A program made the position numbers and the translations under genes. The notes beneath the pieces are model-generated. The model was not told where the DNA came from. It worked only from the letters and a program-made list of their open reading frames with translations, and made no database searches. From assembly GCA_003279655.1 (NCBI GenBank), contig QCHI01000001.1, positions 124,001 to 188,000 of the forward strand: a stretch of DNA of 64,000 nt, read 5' to 3'. This DNA comes from Prochlorococcus sp. AG-402-A21 (GTDB lineage: Bacteria > Cyanobacteriota > Cyanobacteriia > PCC-6307 > Cyanobiaceae). Below are positions 35,479 through 44,220 of this stretch, piece by piece. Numbering within the stretch: the stretch's first letter is position 1; every line of letters starts with the position of its first letter.

Positions 35479-35539
35479 AAACCCGTTCCAAAGTTTTCTG
35501 TAGGGAGGTCAGTACTACTGGGAAGGGTTTTGACCTCCC
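35479..35539. ncRNA. Possible structured RNA: two interlocked helices (pseudoknot or switch)
   Basis: aaacccgttcc (35479-35489) pairs with ggaagggttt (35521-35530), with G35485 bulged. gggaggtca (35503-35511) pairs perfectly with tgacctccc (35531-35539). The strands interlock (A, B, A', B'), so they form an H-type pseudoknot or two alternative folds. No base separates A' and B', which makes a full pseudoknot sterically tight and favours a switch. No protein is encoded here. The GC-rich block contrasts with the AT-rich surroundings. Strand is not fixed. Confidence 0.45.
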
Positions 35540-35570
35540 TCCCTAATTTTAAAGATAAAAAATAAATATA

Positions 35571-35777
35571 TTAATTAAATCCTAGTTTCAAAGTCCCCCA
35601 AAGATCAAATGCTCCAAATAAAAAAGCTATAAAAACCAAGTCCCATGCTTTCTGCTTAATAGCCCAAGGAGCAAAAAAGACCTCACCGATCCCATGAAGA
35701 GCTGCTCCAAATCCTGGATGATCTAAAACCAAAAGACCATGAGAAAATAGAAACAATCCGCTAGCAAAGTATCTCAA
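35571..35777 (-). CDS. Small hydrophobic hypothetical protein (68 aa)
   Basis: Begins MRYFASGLFLFSHGLLVLDH and contains two hydrophobic segments (about 4-18 and 46-62) separated by ALHGIGEVFFAPWAIKQKAW. It is probably a small membrane protein. No family is recognised. The composition is more protein-like than expected by chance in such AT-rich DNA. Confidence 0.55.
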   Translation of the reverse strand: MRYFASGLFLFSHGLLVLDHPGFGAALHGIGEVFFAPWAIKQKAWDLVFIAFLFGAFDLWGTLKLGFN

Positions 35778-36131
35778 AAATGTATCGTAAGTTATGAGTT
35801 TAATTTTTTTTTATGTTCGAAAAAGTTATCGCTGATGCAGGGATAGATTTAAAAGCTTTAACCATCTGATCAACCAAAAGTTTTTTATTTTTAATACTTG
35901 ATTTAGTCATGGCTTAGCAAGATTTTATATAATTCAACTTATTAATATTTCTTATAATCTTATGTATCAAAAATTGCTTTGTTAGCTAAATAGAACAAAA
36001 CATATTAATACTTTTCAGTATATTTAAATACTTTATTCTCATGCTTAAAGTAAATAATTCTCTAAAAATGAATTAATAAATACAGTTAGGAATTTATATT
36101 CTAGTAATGTCTGAAACAAATAGAATTTTTG
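35778..36131. other. AT-rich stretch with no convincing gene
   Basis: About 350 bp between the 68-residue protein and the cupin-like gene. One leftward frame (35800-35910, MTKSSIKNKKLLVDQMVKAF and 16 more residues) has a plausible composition but is only 36 residues. Nothing else is supported. A cupin promoter is expected toward the right side. Confidence 0.3.
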
Positions 36132-36641
36132 ATGGAACTAAATTTTGTACCGGTTAATATTTTTAGAGAGACTCCTGAGGTAACTTTTTTAGATGCTAGT
36201 GTTAAAGGTTCAAACGGTAGTGATGTTGTTATTCATAGAGGAGGAGCAACTTCACCACCTGATTTAAATGGCTTTGAGCAATATTATGTACACCATCATC
36301 AAATAGATAATAATCTTGTGGTTGAGGGAGATAGAACTTTCACACTTTTAAATCCTCTGTGGGATGAACCTCATCACATTGTTTATCTTCATAGATTCAT
36401 GGGTGCACTTCAAATCCCTATCGGTACATTTCACAGATCAATATCTGGAAACAATGGAAGTATTGTTATCAATCAAGCAGTTAGAGATGAAAAATTTGAA
36501 GCGAGTACAGAATTCAATCCTACAAGTATTGAAAATAGAATTGATCTACAAAAAGCAAAATCTACCGAGCCTATTGTCTGGTTATGGAAAGATGGAGAAA
36601 TTAAGAGAATAAAAGATTCTCTATTTATGAAAGTAGCTTAA
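36132..36641 (+). CDS. Cupin-like protein
   Basis: A 169-residue protein whose pattern suggests a double-stranded beta-helix. FEQYYVHHHQIDNNLVVEGD offers His ligands and DEPHHIVYLHR more, then MGALQIPIGTFHRS and GSIVINQAVRD. I start it at ATG 36132. A short upstream ATG at 36108 is in another frame (16 codons). Enzymatic activity cannot be told. Confidence 0.65.
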   Translation: MELNFVPVNIFRETPEVTFLDASVKGSNGSDVVIHRGGATSPPDLNGFEQYYVHHHQIDNNLVVEGDRTFTLLNPLWDEPHHIVYLHRFMGALQIPIGTFHRSISGNNGSIVINQAVRDEKFEASTEFNPTSIENRIDLQKAKSTEPIVWLWKDGEIKRIKDSLFMKVA

Positions 36642-36671
36642 ATAGGAGTAAAGTCTAATTAAATAAATCAC

Positions 36672-36800
36672 ATGAATAATATCTCAGAAATATTTATCTT
36701 ATTTACTATTTCTAGGAATAAAACAAACAATACACCTGACATTGCAATTCTCCCATGGATTATCTCAGTTTGGCTTAGTCTTTCGAAAGACATATGCTAA
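36672..36800 (+). CDS. Doubtful small frame (42 aa)
   Basis: Reads MNNISEIFILFTISRNKTNN and ends SVWLSLSKDIC. It follows the cupin gene by 30 bp. It has some hydrophobic character but no motif and could be chance. Confidence 0.2.
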   Translation: MNNISEIFILFTISRNKTNNTPDIAILPWIISVWLSLSKDIC

Positions 36801-36864
36801 AAACAAGTTAACCAATTAATAACAAACTAAACAAATAGAGCAAGTATCAAAAAATCCTTTTTAA

Positions 36865-36903
36865 TGATAATTAAATGAATTAGTACCATTCATTTAATTA
36901 TCA
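36865..36903. repeat. Perfect 16-bp inverted repeat (AT-rich hairpin)
   Basis: tgataattaaatgaat (36865-36880) and its exact complement (36888-36903) are separated by tagtacc. It lies in the 348-bp space between the cupin gene and the zinc-ribbon gene, and nothing else is visible there. It lacks GC pairs and a T-run, so it is a poor terminator. A protein-binding palindrome or an RNA hairpin are both possible. Confidence 0.6.
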
Positions 36904-36989
36904 AAGACTGAGCCCCCAAGTTCTTGTATCTATTAAGACAGACTAAAAATAGTATGCTTAATAACCGTCTAGAATAGATTCAGTAATAA

Positions 36990-37139
36990 ATGAGTCCACT
37001 CTTTAAATGCCTTGGCTGTGGACAAAACATCGAAAGGTCAACAAAGACTTTTTGGAAAAAGAAAGGTCATATTCTTTGCTCTACTTGCCAGGACAAAATA
37101 GAGCGAGAGACTGCTTTTACTCAAACAAAAAAGACTTAA
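36990..37139 (+). CDS. Small zinc-ribbon-like protein (49 aa)
   Basis: Begins MSPLFKCLGCGQNIERSTKT. It carries two CXXC pairs (CLGC and CSTC) about 22 residues apart and ends in a helix DKIERETAFTQTKKT. The spacing suggests a small zinc ribbon or LIM-like finger. It ends tail to tail with urtE, overlapping its stop by 4 bp. Function unknown. Confidence 0.6.
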   Translation: MSPLFKCLGCGQNIERSTKTFWKKKGHILCSTCQDKIERETAFTQTKKT

Positions 37140-37843
37140 ACACTAAGGAATTTCTCTACTACAGATTTACTTAATTCACTCGTTGGGCCATTAGCAACTA
37201 TTCCTCCGCGTTGCATTGCATAATAACGATCTGCTTGCCTCACAAAATGCAGATGTTGCTCTACCAATAAAACTCCAACACCAGTCTGACTAATGATCCT
37301 TTTAACGGCTGACTCAATATCTTGAACGATATTCGGCTGTATTCCTTCCGTTGGTTCATCAAGTAAAAGCAACTTTGGTTTTCCAAGCAATGCTCGCGCA
37401 ATTGCAAGTTGTTGCTGTTGTCCTCCGCTTAAGTCACCTCCTTTACGAGCTAGAAATTGTTTTAAAACAGGAAAAAGTTCATATACAAGCTCATCAATCT
37501 TTTTATTCTTTGCTAACCCTCCAGATAAGGCTTCCAATCCAAGTTGAAGATTTTCCTCTACGGTTAGATAAGGTATTATTTCTCTTCCTTGAGGAACATA
37601 GGCAATTCCAGAACGAGCCCTTTGATGAGGCGGCTTTCTATTTACTAAATCTCCATTAAAAATAATCTCTCCACGCCGTGGTGTTAGTAAACCTATTAAA
37701 GATTTAAGCAGAGTTGTTTTACCTACTCCATTTCGACCAATAAGACAAATCATCTCACCTTGATTGATATTAATATCAACATCTCTAAGAATATGACTCT
37801 CGCCATAGTAGGTATTCAAACCTTTTACCTGAAGCATAGTCAT
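37136..37843 (-). CDS. urtE: Urea ABC transporter ATP-binding protein UrtE
   Basis: One of two LivF/LivG-like ATPases of the high-affinity urea importer. The 235 residues show Walker A GRNGVGKTT, signature LSGGQQQQLAIARAL, Walker B LLLLDEPTEGIQP and the H-loop EQH. It belongs to the branched-chain amino-acid transporter class and is assigned to urea by the urtABCDE order next to urease. The start overlaps the urtD stop by 4 bp. Confidence 0.95.
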   Translation of the reverse strand: MTMLQVKGLNTYYGESHILRDVDININQGEMICLIGRNGVGKTTLLKSLIGLLTPRRGEIIFNGDLVNRKPPHQRARSGIAYVPQGREIIPYLTVEENLQLGLEALSGGLAKNKKIDELVYELFPVLKQFLARKGGDLSGGQQQQLAIARALLGKPKLLLLDEPTEGIQPNIVQDIESAVKRIISQTGVGVLLVEQHLHFVRQADRYYAMQRGGIVANGPTSELSKSVVEKFLSV

Positions 37844-38595
37844 TCTTCTTCCTCCTCAGATTTTCCTAGATAGACCTCTATGACTAAAGGATCTTTTTGT
37901 ATATCTCTCATAGATCCCTCTTTCAATACATGCCCTTGATGTAAAACACTAACAGGACAATCAAGTCTACGGATAAATTCCATATCATGATCAATAACTA
38001 AGACAGTATGATCGCCAGCTAAAGATTTAAGAAGATCAGCAGTTAAGTCTGTTTCTTCATCAGTCAAGCCAGCCACAGGTTCATCAACAAGTAAAAGATC
38101 AGGGTCTTGTCCAACTAGCATCGCTATCTCAAGCCATTGTTTTTGACCATGAGAAAGCGCTCCAGCCCTGATATTGGCTTTTGATTGAAGATTGACAATA
38201 CTCATAAGATGTTGAATTTGATCTAAATGCTTAACCTTTAAACTATTAATTAATAATGAAAAAGGGGTTTTAGGTCTGCTCACTGATAGAGCTAAGTTTT
38301 CTTGTACAGATAAATTCTCAAATATCCTAGGACTTTGGAATTTCCTTCCAATCCCTTTACGCGCTATACGAAATTCTTTTTGACCAAGCAACGATTTTTC
38401 TTTAAAAATAACATCACCCTTTGTCGGTATTACTTTCCCAGTAATTACATCTAAAAATGTAGTTTTACCTGCACCATTGGGACCAATAACTGCTCTAAGA
38501 TCGCCTTTATTCAAAACCAGATTAAGATCTCTGAGAGCAAGAAATCCTTCAAAACTAACTGAAATTTGTTTTAGCTCTAGCAATGGAGAATTCAT
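37840..38595 (-). CDS. urtD: Urea ABC transporter ATP-binding protein UrtD
   Basis: A LivG-like ATPase of 251 residues: Walker A GPNGAGKTT, the signature variant LSHGQKQWLEIAML, Walker B LLLVDEPVAGLTDEE, and IDHDMEF. The LSHGQ (instead of LSGGQ) signature is characteristic of UrtD. It overlaps urtC by 4 bp upstream and urtE by 4 bp downstream, so expression is coupled. Confidence 0.96.
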   Translation of the reverse strand: MNSPLLELKQISVSFEGFLALRDLNLVLNKGDLRAVIGPNGAGKTTFLDVITGKVIPTKGDVIFKEKSLLGQKEFRIARKGIGRKFQSPRIFENLSVQENLALSVSRPKTPFSLLINSLKVKHLDQIQHLMSIVNLQSKANIRAGALSHGQKQWLEIAMLVGQDPDLLLVDEPVAGLTDEETDLTADLLKSLAGDHTVLVIDHDMEFIRRLDCPVSVLHQGHVLKEGSMRDIQKDPLVIEVYLGKSEEEEE

Positions 38596-39719
38596 GAGTT
38601 CACCTCACCTTCTTCATTGACTTCAAGACTTGGATATGTCTCTAGTTTTTTATTAATCCCTATTAAAAAAAGTAAGTTCTTTGGACCGCCTTTTCTTATC
38701 CATCCAAGTACCCCTTCTGGAAGAGCTGTTACTACAAGAATAAATAACCCACCTTGAATAAACATCCAGCTTGCTGGTAATGCTTCACTCACCAAACTTT
38801 TTGCATAATTAATTAACACAGCTCCAAAGATTGCGCCTAATAAAGTTCCTCTACCACCCACGGCAACCCAAATAACCATTTCTATAGAGAAAGGAACCGT
38901 CATAAATTGTGGAGACACTATTCCAGATTGAACTGTATACAAAGCCCCTGAGATACCAGCTAATCCTCCTGCTATTGAAAAAATTATTGTTTTAAAAATT
39001 ACTGGATTATATCCAGTGAAACGAACTCGAGCTTCATCGTCTCTAATTCCAATAAGAATGTTTCCAAATCTATCTCGAACAATCCACCGCGCAAAAAACC
39101 ATGCAAGTATTACTAAAATTGCTGATATCCAAAAAAACCATCTTTGCATTATTTCTGAACCAACCATTTGTCCAAAAAGTTGGGTCACATCTGTTTTTAA
39201 ACCATTTGTTCCATTAATCAATTTCTGTTGCCCATTAAAGAAATTGAAGAAAACCAAAAGAGCCGCTTGTGTAAGAATTGAAAAATAAACACCTTTAATT
39301 CTATTTCTAAAAACTAAATACCCAAGAAGACCAGCAATTATTGCGGGTAACAACCAAATGGAAATAAGAGTAAAAATTGAACTTTTAAATGGTTCCCAAA
39401 AGAATGGAAGCTTTTCGACTCCATACAAACCAAAAAACTCGGGAATACCATTTGGGAATTCTACTGAACTATTCAATTGGAGGAACATTGCAGCACAATA
39501 TCCACCAAGAGCAAAGAATATTCCTTGACCTAAACTCAACATCCCTGTGAATCCCCAAATCAAATCAACTCCAAGAGCAACTATTGCAAGAGATAAATAT
39601 CTTCCTAAGAGATTTAATCTAAAAACAGGAAGTACTGAAGGTGCAGCAATAATCAAAGCAATAATTAAAACCCAAATAGTTAGGTTGAACCAACTTTTTT
39701 TGGTAGAAAAAATACTCAT
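38592..39719 (-). CDS. urtC: Urea ABC transporter permease UrtC
   Basis: A 375-residue LivM-type permease with about nine or ten membrane segments, including VALGVDLIWGFTGMLSLGQG and the GLAGISGALYTVQSGIVSP segment. Forms the inner-membrane channel with UrtB. It follows urtB by 3 bp and overlaps urtD by 4 bp. Confidence 0.95.
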   Translation of the reverse strand: MSIFSTKKSWFNLTIWVLIIALIIAAPSVLPVFRLNLLGRYLSLAIVALGVDLIWGFTGMLSLGQGIFFALGGYCAAMFLQLNSSVEFPNGIPEFFGLYGVEKLPFFWEPFKSSIFTLISIWLLPAIIAGLLGYLVFRNRIKGVYFSILTQAALLVFFNFFNGQQKLINGTNGLKTDVTQLFGQMVGSEIMQRWFFWISAILVILAWFFARWIVRDRFGNILIGIRDDEARVRFTGYNPVIFKTIIFSIAGGLAGISGALYTVQSGIVSPQFMTVPFSIEMVIWVAVGGRGTLLGAIFGAVLINYAKSLVSEALPASWMFIQGGLFILVVTALPEGVLGWIRKGGPKNLLFLIGINKKLETYPSLEVNEEGEVNS

Positions 39720-39722
39720 AAG

Positions 39723-40880
39723 TTAAGACTCCACCATTCTTCCTTTTTGAGGGAACATCCCTGTTGGTCGAAATTGAAGGAATATAACTATTAGCGCAAA
39801 TATCATTACTCTAGCCATGCTTGTTGTCGCAAAAAAATCTATTGTTGAATAAAGAGGTGATGGCATCTCTGGCCAAATGCTAAGTAGTCTTCCTGCTCCT
39901 ATCAAATCGGTCATTATTCCAATAGAGAAAGAAGCAAGAATTGTTCCTAGTAAATTGCCCACTCCACCAAGAACGACAACCATAAAACATCCAACAATAT
40001 AATTCCCTCCAACATTTGGCCCAACTGAGCCAAGGAGCGAAACCGCAACTCCTGCGACACCAGCCAAGCCAGAACCTATTCCAAAAGTAATAATATCTAC
40101 TGTTTCTGTTGATATACCTAAACAATCACTCATAGGTCTATTTTGAGTTACTGCTCTAATTCTTATTCCCCAAGCTGTTTTATCAAGAAAGAAAATTACT
40201 ACTAAAACAGATATTAGGGTAATAAGTATTATTAAAAGACGAGTTTTCGGAAAAGTAATTCCAACAAAATCAATTCCACCTCTCATCCAAGAAGGAGCTG
40301 TAACATCAACATTCCTTGCACTAGCGCGACTAAGTTTGCTTACTAAAGAAGATAAAATGCCTCCTGTTGCGACACCTATTAAGGCAGAAAAGCCCCAATT
40401 ACATGCCCTTATTAATTTACCTTTTGCACCATGCAGTAAGTCATCCGAAATAAATAGCGGTGAAAATAAGCCAAAGAAAAGTGCTATTACAAGTCCACTG
40501 CCATAGGCCAGTGGAACACTTCTGACAAATTGTTGAAGTATTAGGCTAACTCCCCATGTTGCTAAAAGAGTTTCGAGCGGACTTCCATAGAGACGTCTAA
40601 TGACCGTTCGTTCTAAAAGAATGCCAACTGTTCCACTAACCAAGAACGCAATTCCAATAGCAACAATGACATACGAAAAATAAAAAGGTTTTAAGAAAGA
40701 AACTTGTTTAAAAATTAATTGGGTTATGTATGTCGAATATGCTCCAAGCATCATCAATTCACCATGAGCAAGATTGATGACACCCATTAATCCAAAGACA
40801 ATTGCGAGTCCCAGTGCTGCGACAAGCAAAACTGAGCCAATCGCAACGCCATTAAAGAGGCTTTCAAGAATAAGTTGCAC
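39723..40880 (-). CDS. urtB: Urea ABC transporter permease UrtB
   Basis: A 385-residue LivH-type permease beginning MQLILESLFNGVAIGSVLLV, with GVINLAHGELMMLGAYSTY and later VVVLGGVGNLLGTILASFSIGI. Length is normal for UrtB, including a longer middle loop. A strong hairpin separates it from urtA, 77 bp upstream. Confidence 0.95.
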   Translation of the reverse strand: MQLILESLFNGVAIGSVLLVAALGLAIVFGLMGVINLAHGELMMLGAYSTYITQLIFKQVSFLKPFYFSYVIVAIGIAFLVSGTVGILLERTVIRRLYGSPLETLLATWGVSLILQQFVRSVPLAYGSGLVIALFFGLFSPLFISDDLLHGAKGKLIRACNWGFSALIGVATGGILSSLVSKLSRASARNVDVTAPSWMRGGIDFVGITFPKTRLLIILITLISVLVVIFFLDKTAWGIRIRAVTQNRPMSDCLGISTETVDIITFGIGSGLAGVAGVAVSLLGSVGPNVGGNYIVGCFMVVVLGGVGNLLGTILASFSIGIMTDLIGAGRLLSIWPEMPSPLYSTIDFFATTSMARVMIFALIVIFLQFRPTGMFPQKGRMVES

Positions 40881-40902
40881 TAGCTTGGTTGATATTGTAA
40901 AG

Positions 40903-40930
40903 AAATAAGGAGCCCGAAGGCTCCTTATTT
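40903..40930 (-). terminator. UUCG-capped hairpin between urtA and urtB
   Basis: A perfect 12-bp stem (aaataaggagcc, 40903-40914; right arm 40919-40930) with a four-base loop. On the transcribed (minus) strand the loop is C(TTCG)G, the very stable cUUCGg tetraloop. It lacks a long T-run, so it probably allows partial read-through and protects the urtA 3' end, giving more binding protein than permease. Confidence 0.75.
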
Positions 40931-40957
40931 AGAATCTATTTATAACTCAAAATTGAA

Positions 40958-42235
40958 TCACATTCTATATTTTTCACCTTTCTTTGGATCAGTCCAATCA
41001 CAAGCGTAACCTTTTGAACTTGGATGTTTTTGGTTCCATGCTTGTGGTTCAACTACTCCAGTTTCTTCAAGGATCGTAAATCCACCCTCTGCGTTAATTT
41101 CACCGATTCTCACTGTTTGAGATAGATGATGATTTGCCATAACTTCTACTGGCCCTTGAGGAGCATCGAATGTCTGACCAACCAAAGCTTCTCTAACAGC
41201 ATTGTCATCAAATGTTCCAGCATCTTCAACTGCCTGCTTCCATAGATAAACCATGTTATAAGCAGATTCTTGAGGATCAGCTACAACACGATCGCTACCC
41301 CATCTCTTCTTAAAGCTCTTGGCAAACTTTTTAGAAGCGGGAGTATCAATAGACATCATGTAGTTCCAAGCACCGTAATGGCCTTCAAGAAACTCAGGTC
41401 CAATCGTACTAATCTCTTCTTCGGCAATGGAGTAATTCATTACATAGTAGCCATTGGAAGGAGTAATTCCTGCGTCCTGGATCTGCTTGAAGAAAGCAAC
41501 ATTTTGATCACCATTTAAGGTGTTAATGATGATTCCGCCATCAGGAAGAGCAACTTTTATCTTAGAGATAATAGGTGCCACCTCGGTATTACCCAAAGGA
41601 AGATAATCTTCGCCTACAACTTTACCGCCAAGTTGTTTAACTTGAGCTTTAGTAATTGTATTAGAAGTTCTTGGGAAAACATAATCAGAACCAACTAAGA
41701 AGAAATCTCCTCCTGCAGCTGGAGAGCGCTTGTACATGAAATCTGTAGCTGGCTCGGATTGCTGATTAGGAGTCGCTCCGGTATAGAAAATGTTATTAGA
41801 ACACTCTTGGGCTTCATATTGTATTGGGTAATAAAGGAATGCATCTTTAGATTCATAAACCGGAAGCATTGCCTTACGACTTGCAGATGTCCAGCCACCA
41901 AATACAACTGGTACTCCATCCTGGTCAATTAACTTCTTAGATTTCTCAGCGAAGGTAGGCCAATCTGAGGCACCATCTTCAACGATGTACTCAATTTTAT
42001 AGTTTTTACCGTCAACTGTTACACCACCTGCTGCATTGATCTCCTCAATAGCCATTTTCTCTGTATCAACAAGAGTTGATTCGGAGATTGCCATTGTCCC
42101 TGATAGAGAATGAAGAATCCCAACAGTTACGGTGTCATCAAAGTTGCCTGAGGAATCTGATCCACCACAAGCAGTAACAGTTACAGCCAACGAGGCAGTA
42201 GCTAAACCTGCAAAAATGCGCTTTGAAAGCTTCAT
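40958..42235 (-). CDS. urtA: Urea-binding lipoprotein UrtA
   Basis: The solute-binding component of the urea importer. The N-terminus MKLSKRIFAGLATASLAVTV ends in TAC-G, a lipobox, so it is anchored in the periplasm. The mature sequence follows the Leu/Ile/Val-binding-protein fold with VGILHSLSGTMAISESTLVD near the start. The 425-residue length is normal. First gene of urtABCDE. A probable NtcA site lies 126 bp upstream. Confidence 0.95.
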   Translation of the reverse strand: MKLSKRIFAGLATASLAVTVTACGGSDSSGNFDDTVTVGILHSLSGTMAISESTLVDTEKMAIEEINAAGGVTVDGKNYKIEYIVEDGASDWPTFAEKSKKLIDQDGVPVVFGGWTSASRKAMLPVYESKDAFLYYPIQYEAQECSNNIFYTGATPNQQSEPATDFMYKRSPAAGGDFFLVGSDYVFPRTSNTITKAQVKQLGGKVVGEDYLPLGNTEVAPIISKIKVALPDGGIIINTLNGDQNVAFFKQIQDAGITPSNGYYVMNYSIAEEEISTIGPEFLEGHYGAWNYMMSIDTPASKKFAKSFKKRWGSDRVVADPQESAYNMVYLWKQAVEDAGTFDDNAVREALVGQTFDAPQGPVEVMANHHLSQTVRIGEINAEGGFTILEETGVVEPQAWNQKHPSSKGYACDWTDPKKGEKYRM

Positions 42236-42360
42236 GAATTACTAACTAAATTAGTTGTTTGCCCACCTTTGGGGGTTAATGGAAAGTATCCAACTGAACA
42301 CCCTTCTTTTGTATCCAATGAGACTGTTTTAACTTTTTCAGTAAACGAAGATAAGCTTTT

Positions 42361-42374
42361 GTATTCGTCAATAC
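42361..42374 (-). promoter_or_regulatory. Possible NtcA-binding site upstream of urtA
   Basis: The sequence reads GTA-N8-TAC on both strands (gtattcgtcaatac), exactly the NtcA consensus. It lies in the gap between urtA and ureG, 126 bp before the urtA start. A clean TAN3T box was not found at the usual 20-24 bp spacing; TTTACT lies closer, about 15 bp away. The site is therefore probable rather than certain. Confidence 0.55.
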
Positions 42375-42377
42375 ACT

Positions 42378-42986
42378 CTACCGAGTCAAAGGTATTTGTT
42401 TATACAAAAACTCCTCAATTATTTTTATCCCCTCCCCTGATTTGGTGTTAGCAAAGCACCAAGGAAGATTTTTTCTCATTAATAATGTATCTCTCTCCAT
42501 TATTTTCAAGCTTGCTCCAACCATTTCAGCAAGATCAATCTTATTGATCACTAATAAATCTGAACGTGTGATTCCTGGGCCTCCTTTCCTGGGGATCTTA
42601 TCTCCAGCTGCGACATCAATTATGTATATACATATATCTACTAACTCAGGACTAAAACTAGCAGCAAGGTTATCGCCACCACTTTCAACAAATACTAAAT
42701 CTAAAGCTGTAAATTTATGTTCCAACTCTTCAACAGCAATTCTATTTATAGAACAATCTTCTCTTATCGCTGTATGTGGGCATCCACCTGTTTCAACTCC
42801 TTTGATACGCTCAGGTGCTAAAGCCTTTGAATTGGTTAAAAATTTTGCATCCTCTTGCGTATAAATATCATTAGTCACCACTGCAATTTCTAATTGATCT
42901 TTTAGGTTTTCACAAAGTTTCTGAATAATAGCCGTTTTACCAGATCCTACTGGACCCGCTATTCCAACTCTTAATTTACTTTCCAT
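42378..42986 (-). CDS. ureG: Urease accessory GTPase UreG
   Basis: A SIMIBI GTPase needed for nickel delivery to urease. In 202 residues: Walker [15 protein letters not shown] (residues about 11-24), the Ni-site region [30 protein letters not shown] and NKIDLAE. Length is normal. Its start shares one base with the ureF stop. It is last in ureE-ureF-ureG, and urtA follows on the same strand. Confidence 0.97.
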   Translation of the reverse strand: MESKLRVGIAGPVGSGKTAIIQKLCENLKDQLEIAVVTNDIYTQEDAKFLTNSKALAPERIKGVETGGCPHTAIREDCSINRIAVEELEHKFTALDLVFVESGGDNLAASFSPELVDICIYIIDVAAGDKIPRKGGPGITRSDLLVINKIDLAEMVGASLKIMERDTLLMRKNLPWCFANTKSGEGIKIIEEFLYKQIPLTR

Positions 42987-43657
42987 TAGCTTCTAAATAA
43001 TCTTGAATAAAGTTCTACATGTGATTGTTGTGCCATGATAGCTCCGACATCACTAACCCAAATTTCTTTGGGATTCTGTTCCAATAAGTAACTTGCTTGA
43101 GACTTAATAAGTATTAGAGATTTTTTTTGAAGCTGTTGAGCTTTTGTTGGCCCTAATGCCAAGAGTCTTAATGCTGCACTTAATTGATTAGCCACCCAAC
43201 AATATAAAAAACCCTCCACTAAATCAATTTCAGGTATTTCCCAGCATACGCCAGCCCAAGCCCAAGCTATCGGCCATATAAATTTCTTTTCATTATCAGG
43301 AAGTGGATGACCAAGATCAATGAGAAGCTGTAATAGAGATTCACCCATTTGTGTTTGTTGAGATCTAATCTCTGGAGAATCTCTTAATGACCTAAGCCAA
43401 GAATTCCACTCTTCAATAACAAATTTATATTGATCATCTTTCTGATCCCTCCAATTAACTAAATCTTTCATTATATTCGCAATTGAGCTTGCCTCAATTG
43501 TTATTTGACCTCGAGAAAGTTCACTTTCAATCCAACTAAAAAGAGTTATCTCATCAAATACTTTTTTATTTTGAACAAGCCACTCCAACCCTTCTGAATA
43601 ACTAAAAGCGCCAACTGGTAATGATGGGCTTATTAATTGTAAAAATTCAAGTTTCAT
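42986..43657 (-). CDS. ureF: Urease accessory protein UreF
   Basis: An all-helical protein that forms the UreDFG activation complex. The family mark is [20 protein letters not shown] at the N-terminus, and the C-terminus has [12 protein letters not shown]. The 223-residue length is normal. It lies 20 bp after ureE and is fused by overlap with ureG. Confidence 0.95.
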   Translation of the reverse strand: MKLEFLQLISPSLPVGAFSYSEGLEWLVQNKKVFDEITLFSWIESELSRGQITIEASSIANIMKDLVNWRDQKDDQYKFVIEEWNSWLRSLRDSPEIRSQQTQMGESLLQLLIDLGHPLPDNEKKFIWPIAWAWAGVCWEIPEIDLVEGFLYCWVANQLSAALRLLALGPTKAQQLQKKSLILIKSQASYLLEQNPKEIWVSDVGAIMAQQSHVELYSRLFRS

Positions 43658-43677
43658 AAATGGAATTAATCCAACCT

Positions 43678-44118
43678 CTACTCATATGCACCGATCTCGG
43701 GAGAAAAAGGTCTTTTAAAACTTTCTATTGCAAATCCTTGCATTTCTAACATCTTTTTCATAACTACATCATTGAGTAAATATAACTCTTTATCATGTAA
43801 TTCAATTTCAACATGTCTATTACCTAAATGATAAGCAGCTTTTAACAATTTCAATCTATTCTCTGAGCTAATTCTTATTACATCTTCCTTAGCAGCCTCT
43901 ATGCTTACATAAACTTTTGAATTCTCACTTTTCAATACCTCTCCAGGCATCAACCTACCTCCTCCTCTAGGCAAATTTAAAATGACTTCAATCCCATCTA
44001 AAGTTAATCGCTTTCCCCGAAGCTGTGTCCTCTCTTTTGCAGACAAAGGAAGTAGAAGACAATGTTCTATCACTTCAGCACTAATTCTCTCGGTAAGATA
44101 GATTAATTCGTGTGACAA
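43678..44118 (-). CDS. ureE: Urease accessory protein UreE
   Basis: A nickel-carrying chaperone. The 146 residues contain AYHLGNRHVEIELHDKELYL, the metal-binding region with the conserved His. There is no His-rich C-terminal tail as in Klebsiella. The protein starts MSHELIYLTERI. It heads the leftward accessory set and diverges from ureD. Confidence 0.92.
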   Translation of the reverse strand: MSHELIYLTERISAEVIEHCLLLPLSAKERTQLRGKRLTLDGIEVILNLPRGGGRLMPGEVLKSENSKVYVSIEAAKEDVIRISSENRLKLLKAAYHLGNRHVEIELHDKELYLLNDVVMKKMLEMQGFAIESFKRPFSPEIGAYE

Positions 44119-44220
44119 GCTTCAATTCATTGTAGATCTAAATTTTAAAGGTTATATCTACCTGATAAGACATTTATTATTTTCTCAATACTAAATGAGC
44201 AAAATCGACACAACTATGCA
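44119..44220. promoter_or_regulatory. Divergent promoter region ureE/ureD
   Basis: These 102 bp must carry promoters for ureEFG and ureDABC. A gtagat...atctac dyad (44132-44137 with 44156-44161) is present, but the spacing does not fit NtcA's GTA-N8-TAC. TTTATTATT lies about 50 bp before ureD. Confidence 0.35.

Noticed and set aside
35800-35910. Leftward frame MTKSSIKNKK of 36 codons
   Set aside because: Too short and Lys-rich in AT-rich DNA; no supporting signal.
36108-36158. Upstream ATG in another frame as evidence of a frameshift in the cupin-like gene
   Set aside because: The 16-codon frame shows no cupin-like sequence, and the downstream frame has a normal ATG and intact domain.
44132-44161. 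gtagat/atctac dyad between ureE and ureD as an NtcA site
   Set aside because: The distance between half-sites is far larger than the eight bases NtcA requires.
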